A stretch of DNA of 64,000 bases from Hyphomicrobium facile (GTDB taxonomy: Bacteria; Pseudomonadota; Alphaproteobacteria; Rhizobiales; Hyphomicrobiaceae), in the NCBI RefSeq assembly GCF_900116175.1, contig NZ_FPCH01000003.1, positions 620,001-684,000 of the forward strand, given 5' to 3'. Below, in pieces: positions 8,172 to 17,950 of this stretch. The notes under the pieces are model-generated. The model did not search any database, was not told where the DNA came from, and worked only from the letters and a program-made list of their open reading frames with translations. Each line of letters opens with the position of its first letter. The first letter of the stretch is position 1. A program made the translations under genes and the position numbers.

Positions 8172-10159
8172 GCGCTCTTGCTATCGGTCTGGCGGCCAGC
8201 CTGGTGATCACCCCTGTTTTCCCTCGTCCCGTCCTTGGCCGCTTTGAGCCGGGCGAGCAGGGTCAGAAGTGCGGCAGGGGTCATGCCCTCGAGCCGTCCG
8301 GCCTGGGAAATCGTTGCCGGGCGGTGGCGAGCCAGCCTCTGCCGGATCTCGGCGGACAGGCCCGGAATGGCGGCGTAATCGAAGTCGGCGGGAATGCGAA
8401 CGGCCTCGTCCCGCTTCAGCTGGGCGACGTCTTCGTCCTGGCGCCGCAGATAGGCGGCATACCGGCCATCAACCTCGAGCTGGGCAGCCACGGCCGAATC
8501 GATCTTGCCGATCTCCGGCCAGACGGCCTTCAGGCGGTCCAGCGAGATTTCCGGAAAAGCCAACAAATCGAAGGCCGTACGGCGGCGGCCGTCGCGGTTG
8601 ATCGCGAGGCCATGGCGGGCGGCTTCAGTCGGGGTCATGGTGAGCTCGTTCAAAAGGTTCAGGCCGTCCGCGAGGGCCTGGGCCTTGGCTTCGAACTTCG
8701 CGCGACGCTCAGGGCCGACGCAGCCGAGGGCTATGCCTTCGGGCGTCAGGCGTTGATCGGCGTTGTCGGCGCGCAGCTTCAGCCGGAATTCGGCCCGCGA
8801 CGTGAACATGCGATAGGGCTCGGAAACGCCGCGGGTGATGAGGTCATCGACCATGACGCCAAGGTAGCCGGTGGTACGCGAAACGGCATACGTTTCACGT
8901 GAATCCTTGACATCTGTTGGATTTGTTTCACGTGAATCCGTTTCACGTGAATCGCTGGAGGTTGAATCGCGCGTCGTTCGGCTTGCCGTCAGGGCGGCGT
9001 TGATGCCGGTGAGAAGGCCTTGGGCGGCGGCTTCCTCATATCCTGTCGTTCCGTTGATCTGACCGGCGAGGAAGAGGCCGGGCAGCCGCTTGACCTCGAG
9101 TCCCGGGGTCAGCTCGCGCGGATCGACGTAGTCGTATTCGATGGCATAGCCCGGACGCTTGATCACGACGTTTGCCAGCCCCGGCATCGTTTTCAGGAAG
9201 GCTTCTTGGACTTCGACGGGGAGCGACGTCGAGACGCCGTTCGGGTAGATCGTGTCGTCGTCGAGACCTTCGGGTTCGAGGAAAATCTGGTGGGCGGCGC
9301 GATCGGCGAATCGCACGACCTTGTCTTCGATCGACGGGCAATAGCGCGGGCCGACGCTTTCGATTTGGCCGGAATACATGGGCGAACGGGCGAGATTCGC
9401 GCGGATGATGTCGTGCGTCGCCTCGGTCGTGTACGTGATCCCGCAAGCGATTTGCGGGGTCTTGATGGCCTCGGTCAGAAATGAAAATGGTACCGGATCG
9501 TCGTCGGCCTTTTGCATTTCGAGGCTCGCCCAATCGATCGACCTGCCGTCGAGGCGCGCTGGGGTGCCGGTCTTCAGACGGCCGAGCTTCAACCCGAGCC
9601 CATAGAGCCGGTCGGACAGCTTGAGGGCGGGCGCTTCGCCAGCCCGGCCGGCCGGGATCTTCTGCTCGCCCATATGGATGAGGCCATTCAGGAAGGTGCC
9701 GGTCGTCAGAATGACGGCGCCTGCCCCGAGGTGCCGGCCGTCGGCGGTGATCACCCCCTGGACGCGGCCATTGTTAACGATGAGGTCTTCGACTCCGCCT
9801 TCGATCACGTCGAGGTTTCGGATGGCGGCGATTTCGGCCTGCATGGCCTGGCGGTAAAGCTTGCGGTCCGCTTGGGTGCGGGGGCCGTGGACTGCCGGGC
9901 CTTTCGAGCGGTTGAGCAGCCTGAACTGGATGCCCGCTAGGTCCGCGACGCGGCCCATCAGACCGTCTAGGGCATCGATTTCGCGGACCAGATGGCCCTT
10001 TCCGAGGCCGCCGATGGCCGGATTGCACGACATTTCGCCGATCGTTGCGAGCGCATGGGTGACGAGCGCCGTCCGGGCACCCATCCGCGCCGCGGCTGCG
10101 GCCGCTTCGGTCCCTGCGTGGCCGCCGCCTACTACGATGACGTCGTACGTGCTGTTCAT
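8168..10159 (-). CDS. mnmG: tRNA uridine-5-carboxymethylaminomethyl modification enzyme MnmG, with a parS-encoded insert
   Basis: This is MnmG (GidA), the FAD protein that acts with MnmE to form cmnm5U34 in tRNA wobble positions. The FAD motif [12 protein letters not shown] starts near residue 9, and later come [17 protein letters not shown] and the [10 protein letters not shown] / [11 protein letters not shown] region. The C-terminal domain ([17 protein letters not shown] onward) is complete. I start at the ATG at 10159 (663 residues, [13 protein letters not shown]). Upstream frame to 10273 has no family-like residues. Between GINAALTAS and GYLGVMVDD there is an insert of roughly 30 residues with DSRET at 403-407, 408-412 and 419-423. 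Each DSRET is encoded by GATTCACGTGAAAC, a parS-like site. This loop is normally much shorter. The stop comes from repeat copy B. Confidence 0.96.
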   Translation of the reverse strand: MNSTYDVIVVGGGHAGTEAAAAAARMGARTALVTHALATIGEMSCNPAIGGLGKGHLVREIDALDGLMGRVADLAGIQFRLLNRSKGPAVHGPRTQADRKLYRQAMQAEIAAIRNLDVIEGGVEDLIVNNGRVQGVITADGRHLGAGAVILTTGTFLNGLIHMGEQKIPAGRAGEAPALKLSDRLYGLGLKLGRLKTGTPARLDGRSIDWASLEMQKADDDPVPFSFLTEAIKTPQIACGITYTTEATHDIIRANLARSPMYSGQIESVGPRYCPSIEDKVVRFADRAAHQIFLEPEGLDDDTIYPNGVSTSLPVEVQEAFLKTMPGLANVVIKRPGYAIEYDYVDPRELTPGLEVKRLPGLFLAGQINGTTGYEEAAAQGLLTGINAALTASRTTRDSTSSDSRETDSRETNPTDVKDSRETYAVSRTTGYLGVMVDDLITRGVSEPYRMFTSRAEFRLKLRADNADQRLTPEGIALGCVGPERRAKFEAKAQALADGLNLLNELTMTPTEAARHGLAINRDGRRRTAFDLLAFPEISLDRLKAVWPEIGKIDSAVAAQLEVDGRYAAYLRRQDEDVAQLKRDEAVRIPADFDYAAIPGLSAEIRQRLARHRPATISQAGRLEGMTPAALLTLLARLKAAKDGTRENRGDHQAGRQTDSKSA
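8891..8954. promoter_or_regulatory. Cluster of three parS-like sites inside mnmG
   Basis: I compared each 16-mer by eye with the widely conserved parS consensus TGTTTCACGTGAAACA. The site at 8891-8906 matches 13 of 16, 8924-8939 matches 14 of 16 and 8939-8954 matches 13 of 16. All share GTTTCACGTGAATC. The last two form a tandem with a 15-base period. They lie 1.4-2.4 kb upstream of the parA start and about 9 kb from the predicted oriC, where ParB-binding sites are expected. Confidence 0.75.
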
Positions 10160-10270
10160 GGCGTTGATCATGGGCCTGGACCTAGCGCATCCGGGGATCG
10201 CGCAAAAGGCGGTATGTCGCCGGCGTTGCCCACAGGAGTCTGAAAAATGGGGGCTTGCGAATCCGGGAAT

Positions 10271-10286
10271 CATTTCACGTGAAACC
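10271..10286. promoter_or_regulatory. parS-like site in the mnmE-mnmG gap
   Basis: CATTTCACGTGAAACC matches the parS consensus at 13 of 16 positions and is centred on the perfect palindrome TTTCACGTGAAA. It lies between the mnmE stop (10295) and the mnmG start (10159), in otherwise noncoding DNA of 135 bases. Confidence 0.65.
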
Positions 10287-10294
10287 TTTTGGAC

Positions 10295-11608
10295 TCACTT
10301 GCCGATGCAGAATCGACTGAAAATTTGGTCAAGGACGTCCTCGACGTCGACCCGGCCGGTGATCCGGCCCAGCGCATGTGCGGCGCGGCGCACGTCTTCA
10401 GCCCGAAGTTCGATGGCATCTGCGGGGCCGTTAAGGAAAACGCCGATATCTTTCAGGGCATTTTCCAGGGCTTCGCGGTGTCGGGCTCGCGTCAGCGCCG
10501 GTTCAGTCCCCGAGCCGACCGCCGCATGAGCGCGGCGGGCAATCTCGGCGATAAGCTGGTCGATGCCGGCACCGGTTTTGGCCGAAATCGCTAAGCCACT
10601 GATTTCCGACTCAAATCCAAGATCCTGTTTGGAACGGATTTCAAGACTTGTTTCACGTGAAAAACTAAGTGGCGGAATCGATTCATAATTTTCCGTTAAC
10701 CACAGCACCAGGTCGGCGTCGCGAGCGGCGGCGAGGCTGCGCCGGATGCCCTCGCGCTCGATGTCGTTCGCGGCTTCGCGAATGCCTGCGGTGTCGGAGA
10801 CGATGACCGGGAGGCCAGCGAGATCCAGCCGAACCTCGATGACGTCGCGGGTCGTACCTGCTTCAGCGGAGACGATTGCGGCTTCGCGGCGGGCGAGGAC
10901 GTTCAGCAGACTCGACTTTCCCGCGTTCGGCGGCCCCAACAGGGCGACGCGAAAGCCATCGCGAAGGATCTCGCCTCGATGGCCGTCGTCGAGATGTGCG
11001 GCGACTTCCTTTTGCAGCGATGCTGCGCGTTTTCTGGCTTCGGCGAACGATGACGCCGAGACGTCGCCTTCATCGGAGAAGTCGATTGCCGCTTCGGTCA
11101 GCGCGGCAATCTCGATCAATCGCGTCCGCCAGCTTTCGTAGATTTTCGAGAGAGAGCCTGCCGTTTGCGCCAGCGCCTGGCGGCGTTGGGCGTCGGTTTC
11201 TGCGTCGATCAGATCGGCCAGACCCTCGACCTCGGCGAGGTCGAGCTTGCCATTTTCGAAGGCGCGACGGGCGAATTCGCCGGGCTCCGCTAAGCGGCAT
11301 CCGGCTATTTTACCAAGCGCGGATAGGATCGCGGCAATGACGGCGCGACTTCCGTGGATCTGGAACTCGGCGATGTCCTCGCCTGTTTCGGTCGAAGGCG
11401 CCTTGAACCAAATGACGACTGCTCTATCGAGCGCTTCTCCGGTCGTTGGATGCTTGATGGTCCGGTAAGCAGCGAAGCGCGGCTTCGGCAATGGTCCGGA
11501 CATCATTTCGAGAGCAGCTTGAGCGGCCGGACCCGATACGCGGATCACGGCGACGCCGGCGCGTCCCGGTGCGCTCGATAGCGCGAAGATAGTTGAAGCC
11601 TCATTCAT
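10295..11608 (-). CDS. mnmE: tRNA modification GTPase MnmE
   Basis: The 437-residue protein is MnmE (TrmE), the GTPase partner of MnmG in wobble-uridine modification. The N-terminal tetrahydrofolate-binding domain starts [21 protein letters not shown]. The G domain has [24 protein letters not shown] and DTAGIREA. The C-terminus ends FCIGK, the catalytic Cys motif (C-x-G-K) needed for modification. The switch-distal segment contains SFSRETS (SRET at 317-320), encoded by the best parS match in the window. The start at 11608 is divergent from the plus-strand YyaL-family gene, with about 70 bases between them. Confidence 0.97.
   Translation of the reverse strand: MNEASTIFALSSAPGRAGVAVIRVSGPAAQAALEMMSGPLPKPRFAAYRTIKHPTTGEALDRAVVIWFKAPSTETGEDIAEFQIHGSRAVIAAILSALGKIAGCRLAEPGEFARRAFENGKLDLAEVEGLADLIDAETDAQRRQALAQTAGSLSKIYESWRTRLIEIAALTEAAIDFSDEGDVSASSFAEARKRAASLQKEVAAHLDDGHRGEILRDGFRVALLGPPNAGKSSLLNVLARREAAIVSAEAGTTRDVIEVRLDLAGLPVIVSDTAGIREAANDIEREGIRRSLAAARDADLVLWLTENYESIPPLSFSRETSLEIRSKQDLGFESEISGLAISAKTGAGIDQLIAEIARRAHAAVGSGTEPALTRARHREALENALKDIGVFLNGPADAIELRAEDVRRAAHALGRITGRVDVEDVLDQIFSRFCIGK
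10649..10664. promoter_or_regulatory. parS-like site inside mnmE (best match)
   Basis: TGTTTCACGTGAAAAA matches the consensus TGTTTCACGTGAAACA at 15 of 16 positions, the best in the window. It lies in the mnmE coding sequence and is read on the minus strand as FSRET, in the variable segment after the G4 region. Confidence 0.75.
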
Positions 11609-11680
11609 TTGGTTCGCGTACTCGTAGACGCCGTCGGGTGCAACTCGATCACGAAAACCCTCCTAACGCCACTGAGTGCA

Positions 11681-13723
11681 ATGAGCGAAAACCGGCTGAA
11701 GTACGAGACGAGCCCTTATCTCCTGCAGCACAAAGACAATCCCGTGCATTGGTGGGCGTGGGGTCCCGAAGCGCTTGCCGAAGCGAAGCGGACGGGGAAA
11801 CCCATTCTGCTCTCCGTCGGGTACGCTGCATGCCACTGGTGCCATGTGATGGCGCACGAAAGTTTCGAGGATGCAGCGACGGCGGAGGTGATGAACAGCC
11901 TCTTCATCAACATCAAGGTCGATCGCGAGGAACGTCCCGACATCGATGCGATCTACATGGGCGCGCTGCATCGGCTCGGCGAGCAGGGTGGATGGCCGCT
12001 GACGATGTTCCTCGACAGCGAGGCAAAACCCTTCTGGGGCGGCACGTACTTTCCACGTGAATCACGCTACGGGCGTCCGGCGTTCGTGACCGTTCTTCTT
12101 CGTATCGCGGAGGCCTATCAGAACCAGCCCGATAACGTGCGCAAGAATACCGAGGCGCTTCTCGCTTCGTTGAAGGACGATGCCGTCACGCAGTCTCGCG
12201 GGAATGTGCCAGGTCCCGACGTTCGCGATCTCGTTCAGCGCATCGCGCGTGCGGTCGATCGTGAACATGGCGGTCTCTCGGGCGCGCCGAAGTTTCCGCA
12301 ATGGAACATCTTCTGGCTGCTGTGGCGTGGAGCCATTCGGTTCAACGAGCAGACTGCGAAAGATGCTGTCGTCACGACGCTTCGTCATATCTGCCAGGGC
12401 GGGATCTACGATCATCTCGGCGGAGGCTTCGCGCGCTATTCCGTCGATGAGCGCTGGCTCGTGCCGCACTTTGAAAAGATGCTCTACGACAATGCGCTGC
12501 TGATCGATCTCATGACGGAGGTTTGGCGCGAGACGCAGGAGCCGCTGTTTGCGACCCGCATCGCCGAGACCGTCGCGTGGCTCGAACGCGAGATGATCGG
12601 TGAAGCCGGCGGGTTCGCGGCTTCGCTCGATGCCGACAGCGAAGGCGAAGAAGGCAAGTTCTACGTCTGGAGCGCGGCAGAAATCGTGGAGATCCTCGGC
12701 GCAGAGGATGCGGAATTCTTCGGACGCATTTACGGCGTGACGCCCAACGGCAATTTCGAAGGGCACACAATTCTCAATCGTCTCGACTCGCTCGCCTTGC
12801 TTTCGGATGCGGAAGAAGAGCGACTGCTTGAGATGCGTGCGAGGCTTCTGTCGCGTCGCGCGCTGCGCATCCGTCCCGGCTGGGACGACAAGATCCTCGC
12901 CGACTGGAACGGGCTGATGATCGCTGCGTTGTCGCGCGCTGCAGTCGTGTTCGAAAATCCGGAATGGCTTGCTCTCGCCGAACGCGCTTTCACGTGTATC
13001 ACGACGAAGCTCTCAGCCGGCGGCGATCGTCTTTTCCATTCCTATCGTGACGGTCTCGCGAAGGCACCGGCGACTGCATCCGATTATGCGAACATGACCT
13101 GGGCCGCGCTTCGCTTGTTCGGCGCGACGCAATCGGAAACCTATCTCGCTCAGGCGCAGCGCTGGGCTGAGGTTCTCGATCGGCATTACTGGGATGGCGA
13201 GGGCGGCGGCTATTTCACGGCGGCCGACGACACGACCGATGTCGTCGTGCGCCTCAAAACGGCGATGGACGATGCAGTTCCGAGCGCCAACGCGATCCAG
13301 CTTTCCAATTTGATCGTGCTCAACGCTCTGACTGGCGAGAGCCGATACGATGACCGGGCGCGGGAACTCACACGTGCCTTTGCGGGCGCGGAGGCTCGGT
13401 CGCCAACCGGGCACTGCGGTCTTATCGCCGCGGAACTCGATTTGGATCGTCTGGTTCAGGTTGCAGTCATCGGCGCCGGCGATGATCGTCTCGCGACGGT
13501 TTTGCGCCATATTTCGTTGCCCGGTGACGTCGAGTTCATTGCCGCAACGGCTGCGCCGTTAAACAGTCAATCGGCTCTCGGCGATAAGTCCAGCATCGGA
13601 GGTAGATCAACGGCTTATGTGTGCACGGGTCCGACCTGCAGCGCGCCTTTGCACGAGCCTGACGAATTCCTCGAACGGCTCAGGGCAGCGCGTGGCGAAA
13701 CGAGAGATGCAACTTTTCGATGA
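11681..13723 (+). CDS. YyaL/DUF255 family protein with thioredoxin-like N-terminal domain
   Basis: The 680-residue protein belongs to the DUF255/YyaL (spermatogenesis-associated protein 20) family. The first about 170 residues are a thioredoxin-like domain with the CHWC motif at residues 51-54 and the signature [16 protein letters not shown] before it. The remaining 500 residues are an (alpha/alpha)6-barrel-like region resembling glycosidase/epimerase folds ([20 protein letters not shown], then [13 protein letters not shown]). The physiological role of the family is unclear, and it has been described as an uncharacterised thioredoxin-domain protein. I use the ATG at 11681 because [15 protein letters not shown] matches family starts. 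The reading frame continues 72 bases upstream to mnmE. It is probably a single-gene unit. Confidence 0.85.
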   Translation: MSENRLKYETSPYLLQHKDNPVHWWAWGPEALAEAKRTGKPILLSVGYAACHWCHVMAHESFEDAATAEVMNSLFINIKVDREERPDIDAIYMGALHRLGEQGGWPLTMFLDSEAKPFWGGTYFPRESRYGRPAFVTVLLRIAEAYQNQPDNVRKNTEALLASLKDDAVTQSRGNVPGPDVRDLVQRIARAVDREHGGLSGAPKFPQWNIFWLLWRGAIRFNEQTAKDAVVTTLRHICQGGIYDHLGGGFARYSVDERWLVPHFEKMLYDNALLIDLMTEVWRETQEPLFATRIAETVAWLEREMIGEAGGFAASLDADSEGEEGKFYVWSAAEIVEILGAEDAEFFGRIYGVTPNGNFEGHTILNRLDSLALLSDAEEERLLEMRARLLSRRALRIRPGWDDKILADWNGLMIAALSRAAVVFENPEWLALAERAFTCITTKLSAGGDRLFHSYRDGLAKAPATASDYANMTWAALRLFGATQSETYLAQAQRWAEVLDRHYWDGEGGGYFTAADDTTDVVVRLKTAMDDAVPSANAIQLSNLIVLNALTGESRYDDRARELTRAFAGAEARSPTGHCGLIAAELDLDRLVQVAVIGAGDDRLATVLRHISLPGDVEFIAATAAPLNSQSALGDKSSIGGRSTAYVCTGPTCSAPLHEPDEFLERLRAARGETRDATFR

Positions 13724-13816
13724 CTCTCTTTACCGCGTTGAAACGTCTCAGAGTTCAAACGCTTGGCTGAAGCAGCCCGGGAGCGATATAGAGGCTGTGT
13801 GGAAAGGCCGCGCCGC

Positions 13817-14785
13817 ATGAAATATCTCCGTGAAGTCGTTCGATACGGATACGCCCCCTTCATGATGTTCGGGCTGACCGCGGCCGCCTACTGGGTTGTC
13901 AGCGAGCTCGTCGTCGCGCGGGGCAACAGCTGGGCCTATCTCTGGCTTTTACCGCTGCTCGCAATCGCCTATGCAACTTCATTCGCGGCCGAGAAGATCG
14001 CCCCGTTTTTCGATGAGTGGAACGAACACTCCGAACACGGCGACATGGCCGCCAATACCGCGCACATCGCGGCGTATGAATTGTCGGCGATGAATGGCGT
14101 CTTCCTGATCCCGGTCATCTGCTGGCTTTTCCCGTTCCAGGGTATCTGGCCGACAGAGTGGCCGATGTGGACGCAGGTGCTGATGGCGTTCCTCGTCGCC
14201 GACTTCGCGTTCATGATGATGCATTACCTCAGCCATCGGTATGCGCCGCTCTGGAGGCTGCATGCGGTCCATCACGGTGTCGGCCGGCTTTATGGCTACA
14301 ACGGCGTCATCCGCCATCCCATCCATCAGGTCATCGATATGGTCGTCGGCAACATGCCGCTCGTGATCATCGGCATGCCGGTTCCGGTCGCGGTGGTGCT
14401 GGGCTTCCTGATCTCGGTGACGCTGATCGTGCAGCACTCGAATGTCGATGCGCGGCTCGGTCCGCTGCAGGGACATCTGTCGATTGGCCGTCTCCATCAC
14501 ATGCATCACGTGAACTGGGGCACCGAAGGCGACTGCAATTTCGGCCTGCTTCTGACGATCTGGGATAAGATGCTCGGCACGTTCAACGACAAGCCGAAGC
14601 GCGAGATCACGTCCAAGGATATGGGCATCGACGAGCTGCCGAATTTCCCGAAGGGCTACGTCGAGCAGCTGCTGCTGCCGTTCTACTACGAGCCCGGCAA
14701 GGGTGAGCCCGAGCGCTATAAGAAGCTCGCCGCCAAGACCCCGGCGCAGGAAGCGCGCGAGCAGATCGTTCACGCGGCGGAGTAG
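13817..14785 (+). CDS. Sterol desaturase / fatty acid hydroxylase family membrane protein
   Basis: The 322-residue integral membrane protein belongs to the fatty acid hydroxylase superfamily, which uses a di-iron centre held by eight or more histidines. The clusters HYLSH (residues 136-140), HAVHH (149-153) and HHMHH (near 235) are present in order, and four hydrophobic segments surround them. The substrate is not known. Lipid, hopanoid or carotenoid-type hydroxylation are all possible. I chose the ATG at 13817, preceded by GGAAAGG. The longer frame to 13763 adds a charged segment without membrane character. A bidirectional terminator follows. Confidence 0.82.
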   Translation: MKYLREVVRYGYAPFMMFGLTAAAYWVVSELVVARGNSWAYLWLLPLLAIAYATSFAAEKIAPFFDEWNEHSEHGDMAANTAHIAAYELSAMNGVFLIPVICWLFPFQGIWPTEWPMWTQVLMAFLVADFAFMMMHYLSHRYAPLWRLHAVHHGVGRLYGYNGVIRHPIHQVIDMVVGNMPLVIIGMPVPVAVVLGFLISVTLIVQHSNVDARLGPLQGHLSIGRLHHMHHVNWGTEGDCNFGLLLTIWDKMLGTFNDKPKREITSKDMGIDELPNFPKGYVEQLLLPFYYEPGKGEPERYKKLAAKTPAQEAREQIVHAAE

Positions 14786-14807
14786 GACTCCGCATTCCTT
14801 CAGCAAT

Positions 14808-14838
14808 AAAAAAGGCCGCTCGATTGGGCGGCCTTTTT
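14808..14838. terminator. Bidirectional terminator between the desaturase gene and rho
   Basis: AAAAAAGGCCGC and GCGGCCTTTTT pair around an 8-base loop, giving A tracts and T tracts on both sides. It serves the plus-strand gene ending at 14785 and the minus-strand rho gene ending at 14863. Confidence 0.85.
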
Positions 14839-14849
14839 CACGTGAATCT
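14834..14849. promoter_or_regulatory. parS-like site next to the rho terminator
   Basis: TTTTTCACGTGAATCT matches the parS consensus at 13 of 16 positions. It begins within the T tract of the terminator hairpin at 14808-14838. It is the parS-like site nearest the predicted oriC, about 3 kb away. Confidence 0.5.
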
Positions 14850-14862
14850 TTTTTTTTCGCGG

Positions 14863-16128
14863 CTACGTGTTCATCGACTGGAAGAACTCGCCGTTGGTCT
14901 TGGTGGACCGGAGCTTGTCGATCAGGAACTCGATGCCATCCATCGTACCCATCGGGTTGAGGATACGGCGGAGGACGTAGACCTTCTTGAGCTGATCCTT
15001 TGGCACGAGCAGGTCTTCTTTGCGCGTACCCGAGCGCGATACGTCGATCGCGGGGAAGACGCGCTTGTCGGAGACCTTGCGGTCCAGGATGATTTCCGAG
15101 TTGCCGGTACCTTTGAACTCTTCGAAGATGACCTCGTCCATGCGCGAACCGGTATCGATCAGCGCGGTGGCGATGATGGTCAGCGAGCCGCCCTCTTCGA
15201 TGTTACGGGCTGCACCGAAGAAGCGCTTCGGCCGTTGCAGGGCGTTACTGTCGACGCCGCCGGTCAGAACCTTGCCGGAGGACGGAACGACGGTGTTGTA
15301 GGCACGACCCAGGCGCGTGATCGAGTCGAGCAGGATGACGACATCCCTCTTATGCTCAACAAGACGTTTAGCCTTCTCGATGACCATTTCCGACACTTGG
15401 ACGTGGCGCGACGGCGGTTCGTCGAACGTCGAGGAGATGACCTCGCCTTTGACGTTGCGCTGCATATCGGTGACTTCTTCCGGCCGCTCATCGATGAGCA
15501 GAACGATCAGGTAGCATTCCGGATGGTTGGCCGTGATTGAATGGGCGATGTTCTGGAGAAGAACGGTCTTGCCGGTGCGGGGCGGCGCCACGATCAGGGC
15601 GCGCTGGCCTTTGCCGAGCGGCGAGACGATGTCGATCACGCGGGACGACAGGTCTTTGATGGTCGGGTCTTCGATTTCGAGCTTCAGCCACTGCGTGGGA
15701 TAGAGCGGCGTCAGGTTATCGAAGTGGCTCTTATGTTTGGTCTTCTCGGGGTCTTCGAAGTTGATGTTCGAGACCTTGAGGAGGGCGAAGTAGCGTTCGC
15801 CGTCCTTGGGCGATCGGATCTGGCCTTCGACCGTATCGCCGGTGCGGAGGGCGAAACGGCGGATCTGCGAGGGTGAGACATAGATGTCGTCGGGACCGGG
15901 CAGATAATTCGCGTCGGGCGACCTTAAAAAGCCGAAGCCGTCCTGGAGGACTTCAACCACACCGGTCGCAGTAATTTCGGTTTCCTGGGTCGCGAGCTGC
16001 TTCAGCGTCGCGAACATCAATTCCTGCTTACGCAGGGTCGAGGCGTTTTCGACACCGGCCTCTTCGGCGAAGGTGACGAGCTCGGCGGGGGATTTCCGCT
16101 TCAAATCCTCGAGCTTCATTTGCTTCAT
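14863..16128 (-). CDS. rho: Transcription termination factor Rho
   Basis: The 421-residue protein is Rho, the hexameric RNA-dependent ATPase helicase that ends transcription. The N-terminal helix bundle ([15 protein letters not shown]) is followed by the OSB RNA-binding domain ([23 protein letters not shown]). The Walker A region is [15 protein letters not shown]-loop and R-loop motifs are present, including [21 protein letters not shown] start at the ATG at 16128, giving MKQMKLEDL, because the frame extended to 16200 adds an unrelated proline-rich leader. Length matches the alphaproteobacterial norm. A 202-base leader with a strong hairpin precedes it. Confidence 0.96.
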   Translation of the reverse strand: MKQMKLEDLKRKSPAELVTFAEEAGVENASTLRKQELMFATLKQLATQETEITATGVVEVLQDGFGFLRSPDANYLPGPDDIYVSPSQIRRFALRTGDTVEGQIRSPKDGERYFALLKVSNINFEDPEKTKHKSHFDNLTPLYPTQWLKLEIEDPTIKDLSSRVIDIVSPLGKGQRALIVAPPRTGKTVLLQNIAHSITANHPECYLIVLLIDERPEEVTDMQRNVKGEVISSTFDEPPSRHVQVSEMVIEKAKRLVEHKRDVVILLDSITRLGRAYNTVVPSSGKVLTGGVDSNALQRPKRFFGAARNIEEGGSLTIIATALIDTGSRMDEVIFEEFKGTGNSEIILDRKVSDKRVFPAIDVSRSGTRKEDLLVPKDQLKKVYVLRRILNPMGTMDGIEFLIDKLRSTKTNGEFFQSMNT

Positions 16129-16206
16129 TGAAAAAGAACTCCACGGAGCGCCGCATTTGAGCGGAATCGGGTGGTGAGGTGGGATGAATGAGCCTGGCAT
16201 GACGGC

Positions 16207-16226
16207 GACGAGGCGGGCGCCTCGTC
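16207..16226. other. Hairpin in the rho 5' leader region
   Basis: GACGAGGCG and CGCCTCGTC form a 9-bp perfect inverted repeat with almost no loop, inside the 202-base gap between hemJ and rho. It could be the end of hemJ transcription or part of a leader for rho, whose expression is often autogenously controlled. No T tract follows on the minus strand. Confidence 0.3.
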
Positions 16227-16330
16227 ATGGACCGGCGGGCGTTGACGCATCAAAACGTCGAAACGTGCCGTCTGCCAAAATCCTATGAGGACTGATTTTT
16301 CATAGCAGATCGGCGCGGTTCTGGAAAGTC

Positions 16331-16873
16331 TCAAAATGGCTTTACAATCACAAGGATGACAATGCCGATCATCAGCACCGCCGGGACCTCATTGATAATC
16401 CGCCAGTGACGCGCGGGTTTCGTGTTGCGATCTTCACGAAAGGCGCGAGCGGACGCCGAAAGATAGCCATGCAACCCGGAGAGGATGAGGACCAGCGTAA
16501 TTTTGGCGTGCAACCAAGGTGCTGACCAGAAGTGGCCCGTGGTCGCGAGCCATAGGCCGAGCACCCAGGCGATTATCATCGACGGCGTCGCGATGATGTT
16601 GAGAAGCCGGCCCTCCATCACCTTGAAGCTTTCGGACTGCGGGGAGCCGACAGGCGCCTCGGCGTGATAGACGAAAAGCCGCGGCAGATAGAGCATGGCC
16701 GCCATCCAGGCGATGATGGCGATGACGTGGAAGGATTTGATCCAGAGATAGGCGTCGGCCGGGAAGATGACGACGAAAGCCGTGGCCAGAAGAATGGTCA
16801 CCACCAGCGCAATCGCGGCGCGGCGCGCTGGGGAGCCTGCCGAAGGCGAGACGGTGGAGGGAGCGTCTGACAT
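16331..16873 (-). CDS. hemJ: Protoporphyrinogen IX oxidase HemJ
   Basis: The 180-residue protein matches HemJ, the membrane enzyme that oxidises protoporphyrinogen IX in heme synthesis in most alphaproteobacteria. After a polar N-terminus of about 18 residues come four to five hydrophobic segments. The signature WIKSFHVIAIIAWMAAMLYLP has His49, the position expected for the conserved heme-binding histidine, and LPRLFVYH follows. It lies 3 bases from hemE in the same orientation, and hemE makes the pathway intermediate upstream. That position supports the assignment over a generic CopD-like protein. hemJ ends 203 bases before rho starts. Confidence 0.85.
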   Translation of the reverse strand: MSDAPSTVSPSAGSPARRAAIALVVTILLATAFVVIFPADAYLWIKSFHVIAIIAWMAAMLYLPRLFVYHAEAPVGSPQSESFKVMEGRLLNIIATPSMIIAWVLGLWLATTGHFWSAPWLHAKITLVLILSGLHGYLSASARAFREDRNTKPARHWRIINEVPAVLMIGIVILVIVKPF

Positions 16874-16876
16874 GCT

Positions 16877-17950
16877 TCAGTTTCCCTTTTCGCGGACCCT
16901 TTGAACAAGCCGGGCGACGTTCTCGGGCGGCGTTTCCGGTACGATGCCGTGTCCGAGGTTGAATACGAATGGCAGGCCAGCCATCGCCTCGCAGATTGCA
17001 CCGGCGCGGGCGTCGAGCGCGTCGCCGCCGGCGACGAGAAGCAGGGGATCGAGATTGCCCTGGACGACTTTGCCTGTTTTCGCGATTGCCTGCATCACGC
17101 TCAGTGGGCAGGCCGTATCGCAGCTGACGCCATCGACATTGGTTCCGTCGATGTATTTCTGAAGGCTTGCTGCGGCTCCGCGCGGGAAGCCTATGATCGG
17201 GACTTTCGGGTGACGCCGCCGGATCTCGGTTACAATACGCGCCGTCGGAGCAATGACCCAGCGCTCGAATTCGTCGTCGGCGAGACTACCAGCCCAGCTG
17301 TCGAAAATCTGCAGAGCGTTGGCGCCGGCTTCCACCTGGTTGGAAAGGTACACAATCGAGGCTTCGGTCAGCAGATCGATGAGCTGTGAGAAGCCCTGCC
17401 GGTCGCGATAAGCCCAGCTTCGCGCTGCGGCCTGGTCGGTCGATCCGCGGCCTTCCGCCATGTACGTCGCAACGGTCCAAGGTGCCCCACAAAATCCAAT
17501 CAAAGCCGTCTCGCGCGGCAGCTCTCGGGCGAGCAGCGCGACCGTCTCGCAAACTTTTGCGAACTTGTAGTGGGTGTTCGATAAGGTGAGTCGGCGCAGA
17601 TCATCAACCGACTTTATCGGCTCGAGGCGGGGACCTTCGCCTTCGGCAAATCGGACGTTTTGGCCAAGTGCGTCGGGAACGACGAGGATGTCGGAAAACA
17701 GGATTGCGGCGTCGAAGCCGTAGCGCCGGATCGGCTGCAGCGTCACTTCGGCAGCGAGCTTCGGCGAGTAGCACAGGTCGAGGAAGGTCCCGGCTTCGGA
17801 CCTGATTTTGCGGTATTCCGGCAGATAGCGGCCGGCTTGGCGCATCAGCCAGACGGGAGGTGGTTGAACGGCCTTGCCCGAAAACGGGGTCAGGAAGCGC
17901 TTCAGGGGCTGGTTGGCATTCGGGTCGTGCAACGTCGTTCTTCCCTTCAC
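16877..17950 (-). CDS. hemE: Uroporphyrinogen decarboxylase
   Basis: The 357-residue protein is HemE, which decarboxylates uroporphyrinogen III to coproporphyrinogen III. The N-terminal family signature PPVWLMRQAGRYLPEYR carries the conserved Arg residues that bind substrate carboxylates. The second signature IGFCGAPWTVATYMAEG is present near residue 145, and FNLGHGIVPETPPENV closes the C-terminus. The start at 17950 is accepted because MKGRTTLHDPNANQP is typical of a short polar leader. The gene reads away from the predicted oriC immediately upstream, the classical hemE-oriC arrangement of alphaproteobacteria. Confidence 0.97.
   Translation of the reverse strand: MKGRTTLHDPNANQPLKRFLTPFSGKAVQPPPVWLMRQAGRYLPEYRKIRSEAGTFLDLCYSPKLAAEVTLQPIRRYGFDAAILFSDILVVPDALGQNVRFAEGEGPRLEPIKSVDDLRRLTLSNTHYKFAKVCETVALLARELPRETALIGFCGAPWTVATYMAEGRGSTDQAAARSWAYRDRQGFSQLIDLLTEASIVYLSNQVEAGANALQIFDSWAGSLADDEFERWVIAPTARIVTEIRRRHPKVPIIGFPRGAAASLQKYIDGTNVDGVSCDTACPLSVMQAIAKTGKVVQGNLDPLLLVAGGDALDARAGAICEAMAGLPFVFNLGHGIVPETPPENVARLVQRVREKGN

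Noticed and set aside
10160-10273. Longer mnmG start at 10273
   Set aside because: The extra 38 residues are not family-like and would absorb the parS-like site at 10271; the ATG at 10159 gives the conserved start.
12049-12064. Weak parS-like CACGTG site in the YyaL-family gene
   Set aside because: Only 12 of 16 matches, and the residues FPRES that it encodes are conserved in the family, so it is likely chance.
14502-14517. CACGTG in the HHMHHVNWG motif of the desaturase-family gene
   Set aside because: 11 of 16 matches, and codons for a conserved catalytic His motif explain it.
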